Position numbers and translations under genes: made by a program. Shown here piece by piece: positions 55,801-64,000 of a stretch of DNA of 64,000 bases. The stretch is from [Phialemoniopsis] sp. UDSM-2020 (Eukaryota; Ascomycota; Sordariomycetes; Thyridiales; Thyridiaceae). Below the pieces are notes generated by a model. That model was not told the DNA's origin. It did not search any database and worked only from the letters and a program-made list of their open reading frames with translations. How positions within the stretch are numbered: the first letter of the stretch is position 1; each line of letters opens with the position of its first letter. The stretch spans positions 1,302,001-1,366,000 of the forward strand of contig JAEILZ010000006.1 of NCBI GenBank assembly GCA_018873225.1. The letters are read 5' to 3'.

Positions 55801-56134
55801 GCCTGGCAGTTGTACAAATGGGACTTGTGAAAAGGAACTCGAGACTCACCGGCGTCCGAATGTCTTTCCACAGCGAGCCCAGGCGCAAGAGAAGGGCTTC
55901 TCCTTGGTATGCGTCCTCTCATGCCTCTGGACGTGCTCCACTCGCCTAAAGACAAAGGACAATGTAAGCTAATATGCGATAGAGGGAGGAGACGGAGAGA
56001 GGGTTTCCAGCTCACCTAAAGCGTTTGCTGCAATACTTGCAGGGCAAGGTCTTTGGCTTCTGCTGCCGGACCTCTCCATTCTCGCCAGCGAGGCCGGCGC
56101 GCGCCGGACCGTCGACCGACTGTATTGGATGCAT
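52883..56134 (-). CDS. two-finger C2H2 transcription factor with fungal-specific TF domain
   Basis: Exons are 56134-56016, 55945-55850, 55587-54430, 54368-53434 and 53325-52883, about 916 aa; phases agree at every junction. The DNA-binding domain is split over the first three exons. Finger 1 is CKYCSKRFRRVEHVQRHERTH (C-X2-C-X12-H-X3-H). Finger 2 begins CAWARCGKTFGRR and ends DLLVRHEKLVH (C-X4-C-X12-H-X4-H). A TKEKPF linker joins them. A basic RPRK segment follows. The middle is Pro/Met/Gln-rich and probably an activation region. The fungal_trans (PF04082) domain starts near FPSRHTLTRFLEGYISGFHE and FLHLPTL and covers most of the C-terminus. This architecture is common for filamentous-fungal Adr1/Msn-like regulators, but the target genes are not known. 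The last exons are GC-rich. Confidence 0.88.
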
Positions 56135-59100
56135 CCTGAGGGACCTGGTCTCCAACATGAGGGGCGTTAGGATTCGGGTGGCCGCGTTTCGTTAAAAAGA
56201 AGGCGAGATGCTCCCAAATAACACACTGCAGTGCAACCGGTGAGGGGTTCCCGGGGGGGTTCAAGAGAGAGAAGTACGAGACACGCGGAGGCTGGCAGTT
56301 GATTGTTTTGCGGGGTGAGACGCGTATGTGGATGGATGAATTAGACAGACACAACCGTCCGCCGTCTCTTGGACTTGTGCGACGGGTAGGATGGGGAAAT
56401 CGCTGTCTCTCCGCTGGTTACCTACCCCTCGCCCGTCGTCGCTCCGGCTGGTCAGTGGTTGGCTGGCTGGTTAGGGTTTGACGGGCGACAGCGAAGCCTT
56501 CTCTCAAGGTTAACGCGGGTAGAAGAAAGGCCTGCAGTGTGATGTAGTGAACCAAGAATTAGGGCAGCGGAACCCAAAGATCAACCGCGCAGATGCGAGT
56601 TGGAAGGAGCCGAGAGCCAGATGGGGATTCCCTCCAGGTGGTTCGGAGAGGTTGGCACGGTTCCCAAAGAAGAGGTCCCAGGGTTGTAGGAGGTGGCGCA
56701 GATGTGTAGCTCAAGGGCGGGATAGGCTGCTGCGAGGTCTGTGGGTGCGTCCTTCTGAGGAGCAGCAGCAACAGTCGCCAGCAGCTCAGGTTCAAGCTGT
56801 CGTTATTGCCGTGGGTGGGTGGACGTGGCATGCACTAGGAAGTGCCAAGAGATGGGGAAGGCCCAACAAATCAAGGATGGATAAATGGCCCTGCCTGGGA
56901 GAAGACTGAACGGACAGGTAGAACCGTAGAGCAGCCTCTCGAGAGGGAAAAACGGGAAATAGAGACGAAAAGCGGAGAAGTGATGTTGAGAAAAGCAAAA
57001 GAGGAGGTCAGTACCCCGTGGGGATGGAGTGCAATTCAAGTAAGGCGGAGCAGAGCGGGGAAAGGCAGACGAGAGGGAGGAGAAGTCGAGAGAACAAAGA
57101 TGGGTGGTGTTGGTCTGGTGTTCCCGGGCTCGGAAGCCAAAGAACATTCGCCGATTGACCAGAAATAGAGACACCACACCAGGCCTGACCTTGAATGAGG
57201 GGGTGAGGGCGAGGGCGAGGCCTGAAGACGAAGAGGGCCCAGAGGAATGAAGTCTGTGCAAGCGGCAAAAGGGCAGGACAATCGGATTGGAATATCAGAC
57301 GGTAGAGAACAACGGGAAGTGGTCGACGAGTTTGCTTGATCTGGGGTGAGCAGAACCGGGGAATCCTGGGACTCGAGCCGTGTCTTTGCTGTTGCAGGAA
57401 AATGCCAATGCGTGGGAGCCCGGGCGTTCTATGCGTGCCCGCCCGTCTCTTGGTTGCACAGGTACAGGCACAAACAAGGGAAGATGAGGCAGACGGCCGA
57501 GGAGAAAAGATATGATGGAAGATGGGAGAAGATTTTCTTGTTCAAGGTGAAGCTGCGGCTAGGTGAGGTGAGGCAAGGCGAGGAGAGCCTTTGGAGAGAG
57601 CGAGAGTCGACGGCTGGGGATCGACACCGAGATCACCAAGGATAATGAGAACTTGGGGCCTCAAGTCCAGGAACTGAAAACTGTGTTCCGGCAGCAATAG
57701 AGCGAGAGATAGTGGTGTGGGTGTGGGTGGTGAACTCTCCGCAGTCCCTTAGGGCGTCTTGGGCGTTTTGACCAAAAAGTACACCTCTATCAGATACGGG
57801 AGGCTGGTTGGGCATCAGATCTGGAGAGCGTGTTAGCGGACGACCGGCTTCCCCGCTCTCCTCTTCTCGGTTTCTCCCTGGCATCTCCGCATTGGGGAAA
57901 AGCTGGAACGGAGAACGGGGGAGGGAAACGAGAGAAAGAGGGGCTTGTGTGTGTGTGCTCATGTCATCCATGTCATGGCAAGGTACCATTAGGATCAGAA
58001 GTAGCACCTCCTCCCTCCCACAAGTCGCACTAAAATGTCGATTGTTTTTTTAAACTCCTCTTTCTCTCACACACACTCATCAAATATCTCCCCCTCCTCA
58101 ACTCTTTTTCTCCTCGCGCGGGTGAGACAGCAAGTCAATCCGGCGATGTGGAGATGTCGACAAGCCAATGAGACCGGCGATCACAACATGGCGGTGTCCA
58201 TGGTCAGACTTTATTCGTTTTCCCCTCTTTGATACGTGGCCTAGTGTGTATGCATATGCTTGAGAACACAGGATGTGCACAACTCAGCAATGCCAGCGTG
58301 GACGAAAAATGCATGCGAGGTTGAGCAAAACCTGCATACCTAGCAGCCACTTTAGCCCTGACGAGTAGCTAAAAGGGGAAGAAAGCAGAAGAGAAAAAAG
58401 AAATGAGAACCCCCACGTTGCCATCATGAATACCAAGGCAAGTTCGGCAGGATTGGGCGAGCAGCCGTCCAAGGTGTGTCATCGTCCTATGGGAGGGCGG
58501 TAGGACACACCCAAGACAAAGACAGGATCGAGAGGTGTAGTGGACTGCACCATGGTGACAACTCTGCCCCAAATATTCCTTCCGCGGATATCTCACCGGA
58601 ATACAGCAGAACACAAAGGGCCCTCTCATATTTAGGTAAACTAAGAAGTGAGCGATGTACGAAGTATGGGAAGCTGCCCCGATTCTCCAAACAAGGCACT
58701 ACTAGGTACTACTCTCGCGGTCTGAGTCGACGGGTCCTGGACAGGATTGCCGGCCCTTGTCGCGCGTCGTGGAACGGAAACGCTTAAGCGCTCGCTCAGA
58801 CGCTCCAACAAATTGAGTGCGAGCTGTTACGTAGCCGGAATAGGAATGTCGAGGAGTGAGACGGTGCAAAGACAAGGTCCCCCTGATTCGACCGACAGCC
58901 ATTGGAGGGAAAGGCAGCCAAGGGGTGGGCACAAATTTCCCGACTGGAAGCCGGTGGAGGACGGGGTGGAGCTGAAAAGGTTGGAGAACTGGAGAAAGTC
59001 TGACGAGCTAAACCTGGCGACTTGCGACGAAAAGAGGGGGAAAATCCCAGAAGGACCACCAACCGGGCGGGGAGGCTGGGCGGCTGTCGGGTTTCCTGTT

Positions 59101-61937
59101 TCTTTCTTTTTTCTCTCTCCCTCACGGTCTGAGTAATCTGGGGATGCGGAGAACGGGAGAACGGGGTAAAGTGACGGCGTCCAGACAGGGATGCCGCACT
59201 TAAAAAGCCCACTCGTTCCTCTCGATGTGGTGAGGGCTCGGACGGAGACGAGGAACGGATTGGCGTCCCATCTCAACACTAGTTTGTGTCTTGTTGTCTA
59301 TCCTCGGAGCATCTGCGACCGTATCTGATATCCGCTCCAGGGTTCACGATCAGAGGTGTTGGTCTTCCGAGAGCACGCGGCTATATACCCGGCCACCGTT
59401 TTGTGCGCGACGCGGGTCCACAACTCGCCCACATCTTGGGCATTGTTTTTCTTTCTTTTTTTCCGCTCCCCCCTCTTCACCGCGTTCCAGCACACTTTAC
59501 ATGTGCGAAAGAGACTGGGTCCAGAGGCTTATCAGGAGCAAGGGAGAGAGAGCATCCAGTCCATGCCTGCTCTGCATGCTCGCTTATCGGCCTAAGAAGA
59601 GCATCAGCAGTTTTGCACCGTAATGACGCACTTGAGAAGATCATGGGCTCCACAATGGCTTAGTGACCTTCCAGATAGCAGCAAGTGCGATGTTGATACA
59701 ACTTTGCTGTCCTTGTCGGAAGAAATCCGTTTCGAATGGGATTGTGCATGATCCAACCCAGTAAGAGAGACTTGAGAACTGGGAAGGGCTAAGGAACTCC
59801 AAATCCAGCTGCTGAGAAGGTCTTGGTCTTTGATTTGTGTGTTTGCATTTGTTGATGATACAGCAGGAAGTGGTAGACTCAACCTCAAGGTAGTTCTTGC
59901 TCTGTCACGACTCCCGAATTCTTCGTTCCTTCCGCAAATGTACCGGATACTGTGGACCTGAGACAAGATCAAGACACGAGCACGACAGCCATCACGGAAT
60001 CCCTCTAATCTAAACCTCCATTTCACCATTTCACAACATCTCCGCGCCTCCGCCATAAGCTTATCGTTGTGAAACAACCAAGTCGTCAACAGGTACTCCG
60101 GTCTTGCTTTGCGTTGCTTAGCTCATGGCAAGAACCTTAATCATATGCCGAGGTGCACAGAGCCAGCCTCCGCATCTGTGGATGTGGTTGATATGAGCAA
60201 TATCGGGGCGCGCAGCATCGTGCCCACTTTGCGACATTGATGAGAGTCGATCGTGACCAACACGTGAGAGTGATGCCAGCAGGCCACCCCGCTCTCTGGG
60301 TGTCTGGGTGTCTGGATCTCTGGCTCACCCCCAGAGGCTGCTGGCGGCAGAAGTGAGAAAGCGGGGAAACGCACGGCACATCTTGCATCTTCGGCGGTGT
60401 AACCAGTCCGATCTTGCCATGCGACATGTCCTTTTTCTTCGATGCTTCTGGGGCTCAGGATGTCATCGAGAACTGCAGGTAACGTAATCACGCTCCCAAG
60501 CATCTCGGCCGTGCATAGCATGACGGAAAGCGGAGGGCGCACATGCCCTTGTCACTTCTCCCAGAGCCTGGTTCATCTTGACTGGACCTTGAAGGTGGTG
60601 TGCAGAGATGGGACATTTTAGTCACATTCACACTAGCTGCTGAAGCACATGCAACATCCAACACTGCGGAGCCTGACCGTGACAGCATCGCACTGGAGCT
60701 TTCATTGGGCACTGACCATTTTGTCCTCCTCTCTCTACACCTCATCCACGTAAGTAGGCGACCAGATGAGCCCTCTCCAGTACTGGTCATTTGAGTCTAG
60801 AATGACGGCTTGGGATGTTTCTGAGCAAGAGGAGACGGCACGACTGGTCTATCCTGGCCTGTTTCTTCCCGACAACGGCTTCATCTAGATTCGCTAAGGG
60901 CGGCAGAATGTCACGAACGTCCGGTACGTTGTCTCGAAATGGCAACGCCCGTGTGCACGCACACCGCCATGTCCCAACAGGGGACATCCATCCCGCGCAG
61001 TGTCGATAACTAGTGTTGTCCCCTTAATTGCCCTCTGCATCGGCCCTGTTGGCTAGTCCCGTTGATGCTGAAGTACTGCATCTCCCGCAAGGTCGCATGC
61101 CTATTGATCATGCTGGCGCGCCGAGGTCTGTCCGACCTGCACCTGGACGGTTTGCTCCAGTCCAGAAAGCAGATCGAGCAGTTGCCTGACTGTTCGTCTT
61201 TGGCATTGCTGGCAAGCTCTGGCCATGGGTATCAGAGAGCCCACTGGGCAGAACTACACAAGGACTCTGGGCCAATCACCGTTACCCGTGAGCCTCATCC
61301 TGTGTTTGAAACACAGAGTCCAATCTTACTCGACTTCGTCTTATTGATACCACCCTCCTTCATCAACTGTCTCAATCTCCCATCTTTTTGCCGCTCACAG
61401 TCTTCTGATTCAACAAGGTTTGTCACGCTCCGATTTGAGCGCTTCAGTTGGTGATGTCAAGGAGTTGATCTCTTGCGCCGTGCCTTGTGTCTTGTGACTG
61501 AATCTGCAATGACTGCCCAGTCTCTGGGGGTGTCCGGAGAACAAGGCTGTTCCACGGCCGGCTTTGTGCGAGAGACAGGTCAAGTGGCCTCGATAGTCGC
61601 CCTGAACCGTTACATCCAGTCTTGATGGTTGCTTTGGGGTTCAAGAGAGCGCGTGAATCGGCCCTTCGACGGAGATCTTGGGCCCCGGGCACCACCCTGT
61701 TCATAGACCTCAGCTAGCCTCTCCGAAGCTACCCTTCTGCTGCGATGTCGATGTTGGAATGGCTGTTTGATGTCAAGTGGTTATCCTGGTCGCGTGGTCG
61801 TCCCCAGACTTTCGGACATAAGACAGGCTTGTATATAAATGAAACGACTCACACGGCAGAATGAATGGATGAATGAACCTCAGAGCTCGGGGAAACTCGC
61901 GGGCCTTCATCGACCATTTCTTGTCGTACCTCCGACG
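56135..61937. other. 5.8 kb gene-free interval
   Basis: The longest spacer of the window lies between the divergent C2H2 factor and the GH55 glucanase. Every open frame is short, overlaps others on both strands and shows no recognisable motif. The stretch 56560-57650 is purine-rich on the plus strand. A TATA box of the glucanase ends the interval. No tRNA A/B boxes or rRNA were seen by eye. A long non-coding RNA or long 5' UTR cannot be excluded. Confidence 0.5.
61832..61839 (+). promoter_or_regulatory. TATA box of GH55 gene (TATATAAA)
   Basis: TATATAAA lies 99 nt before the ATG of the glucanase, a typical distance for an inducible secreted-enzyme gene in filamentous fungi. Confidence 0.65.
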
Positions 61938-64000
61938 ATGCGTTTCTCTGCTGTGACAGTCTTCACGGCCGTGGCCAGTCTTGTGGCCTCGGCCAATGCT
62001 TACTGGATGGGAGATATTGCCCGTGAGACACGACCATAAAAGCCCACAAGTCATCCCGTGCTGACTCCGAGATCTAGACCAAGGTGTTGCTCCGTTCGCC
62101 GGTGGAGGCTATCGCGTCTTTCGCAACGTCAAAGACTATGGTGCCAAAGGTATGATGTGTACTCCACTTACGTTGTATGACCTGTCTGACAATTTTCTAG
62201 GTGATGGTGTCACCGATGATACCGCCGCCATCAATGCGGCCATCAATGATGGGAATCGCTGCGGAAGGGGCTGTGTAAGTGAACCTACGTCTAGTAAGGG
62301 GACTTTCTCTGACTGCCAAAGGCTTCCACCACCACCACCCCAGCTGTCGTCTATCTCCCTGCCGGAACATACCTGATCTCGTCGTCCATCCTGCCCGCCT
62401 ACTTCACTCAGATCATCGGCGATGCGGGCAGCCCGCCTACCCTGAAAGCCACAGCCGGTTTCCAGGGCTTTGGTCTCATCGACGGCAACCCCTACTACAC
62501 CTCTGACCTCAACTGGATCTCGACCAATGTCTTCTATCGCCAAGTCCGGAACCTGGTCCTGGACACGACGAACATCGCTCCCGGCACGGCGGCGACCGGC
62601 ATGCACTGGCCGACTTCACAAGCCACAAGCCTTCAGAATATCGTGTTCAGGATGCCAACAGCTTCCAACGTTGTACACGTCGGGCTGTTCATCGAGAGTG
62701 GTATGGTTCATAAGCCCATGAAGTCTAGAGAGCTAGCTAACACAGTCTATCAGAGTATTCAACCAATCAGGGTGTCCTTGGAAGCATACGATAATTAACC
62801 TGCAACAGGCGGCAGTGGTGGCTTCTTGTCTGATCTGACCTTTATCGGTGGTGCCACTGGTGCATCCATGGGCAACCAGCAGTACACAATGCGGAACTTG
62901 ACATTCAGAAACTGCAAGACTGGTGAGTCGACCCGTCCTACAGTGATGAGCTGCGAACGACTGACTCTCCTGGTTAGCAATCATCCAGCTTTGGGACTGG
63001 GGCTGGACCTACATGGGCCTCAGCATCACGGACTGCGGAGTCGGCATCGACATCTCGGCAGGCGGATCCTCCGACCAAAAGACCGGCTCCCTGACCCTCA
63101 TCGATAGCACCCTCACCAATGTGCCCGTCGGTGTGCTCACGGCGTGGACCTCATCCGCCAGCCCGGCCACGGCGGGAAGCGTCATCCTCGAGAACCTGTC
63201 ACTCAGCAATGTCCCGGTCATGGTCAAGGGCCCCAGCGGCACGGCCCTCGCTGGCAGCTCTGGCAGCACGACGATCAAAGCCTGGGGCGAGGGGCACCAG
63301 TACATCCCCAACGGACCCCAGACCTTCCAGGGCAATATCGCTGGCAATTCCAGACCCGGTGTCCTCCTGAGTGGCAACAGGTACTACACGCGCTCCAAGC
63401 CGCAGTACGAATCGCTAGGCGTCTCGTCCTTCGTTAGCGCCCGCTCGTCCGGTGCCCGGGGCGACGGCAGCACGGACGACACCACCGCCCTACAGTCCGC
63501 CATCAACTCAGCCGCCTCGGCTGGCAAGGTCCTCTACATCGACCACGGCATCTACAGGGTGACCTCGACCATCACGATCCCGCCGGGCGCCAAAATCGTC
63601 GGCGAGACGTACCCGGTCATCATGTCGAGCGGCAGCTTCTTCGCCGACATGAACAGCCCCAAGCCCGTCGTCCGCGTCGGCAGCTCGTCGGGCCAGGCCG
63701 GCTACGTCGAGCTGTCGGACTTTGTCGTCGGCACGCAGGGGGCGCAGGCGGGCGCCGTACTCATCGAGTGGAACCTGGCGACGTCGGGCACGCCGAGCGG
63801 CATGTGGGATGTCCACACGCGGGTCGGCGGGTTCAGGGGCAGCAACCTCCAGGTGGCGCAGTGCCTGAAGCAGCCTGGCAACAGCGCCGTCAACGCCAAC
63901 TGCATCGGCGCGTACATGCTCATGCATATCACCAAGTCGGCGACGAACCTGTACATGGAGAATAACTGGCTGTGGACGGCGGACCACGACATTGAGGACT
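61938..64000 (+). CDS. GH55 exo-beta-1,3-glucanase, secreted (partial, C-terminus off window)
   Basis: Extracellular enzyme that releases glucose or gentiobiose from beta-1,3-glucan (laminarin, fungal cell wall). Exons are 61938-62022, 62078-62149, 62201-62274, 62322-62700, 62809-62922 and 62978 to beyond 64000. The signal peptide is MRFSAVTVFTAVASLVASAN. The mature part begins YWMGDIAHQGVAPFAGGGY. The first beta-helix lobe opens with VKDYGAKGDGVTDDTAAINA and includes VVYLPAGTYLISSSILPAYF and QLWDWGWTYMG. The second lobe opens with the matching SARGDGSTDDT-like motif (ARSSGARGDGSTDDTTALQS) and IPPGAKIVGETYPVIM. The duplicated pectate-lyase-like lobe starts are typical of GH55. The catalytic acid region lies beyond the window, so activity cannot be checked here. 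Five small introns cluster in the first kilobase. Confidence 0.95.

Noticed and set aside
56450..56480. TTAGGG-like telomeric string
   Set aside because: Only a single unit in GGTTAGGGTTTGAC with no repetition; chance.
1..64000. CRISPR array or bacterial-type defence operon
   Set aside because: No regularly spaced identical repeats and no bacterial gene structure; the DNA is fungal with spliceosomal introns.

Overview
The window is nuclear DNA of a filamentous ascomycete (Pezizomycotina, most likely Sordariomycetes). Genes are split by short introns of about 50-180 nt with GTANGT/GTGAGT donors, CTAAC-type branch points and YAG acceptors. They are separated by long non-coding spacers and include fungal-only families (YRB30, copper-fist regulator, GH55 glucanase, C2H2 plus fungal_trans factor). 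Coding sequence is GC-rich at third positions. I see no bacterial operon, CRISPR array, tRNA, rRNA or intact transposon.

Layout, left to right: PAN2 (minus, C-terminus off the left edge); a 2-oxoglutarate/malate-type mitochondrial carrier (minus); a DUF1295 membrane protein (plus); translation terminator eRF3/SUP35 (minus); a YRB30-type Ran-binding protein (plus); a fungal F-box-like gene interrupted by one in-frame TAG (plus); a secreted Ala/Asn/Gly/Asp repeat protein (minus); ETF-ubiquinone oxidoreductase (plus); TATA-binding protein (plus); a peroxisomal fructosyl-amino-acid/saccharopine-oxidase-like flavoenzyme (minus); a U2-associated SURP/CID splicing factor (plus); a Mac1/Cuf1-type copper-sensing transcription factor (plus); an RS-rich putative splicing protein (plus); a decayed gene with several stops and frameshifts (plus); EFM7/NNT1 methyltransferase (plus); a four-helix membrane protein with PPxY motifs (minus); a MARVEL-like membrane protein (plus); a two-finger C2H2 transcription factor (minus); and a GH55 exo-beta-1,3-glucanase running off the right edge (plus).

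Most genes are single-copy housekeeping functions: mRNA turnover, splicing, transcription, translation termination, nuclear transport and mitochondrial electron transfer. They do not form a pathway cluster. The less ordinary material is the decayed gene at 43.9-45.7 kb, the interrupted F-box-like gene at 15.9-18.1 kb, the pentapeptide-repeat secreted protein at 19.0-20.5 kb, and the 5.8 kb gene-free interval before the glucanase. The premature stops in the two damaged genes all look like C-to-T changes in CAG/CAA codons, the pattern expected from repeat-induced point mutation (RIP). I did not find a convincing new multi-gene system; the best leads are listed as separate findings.
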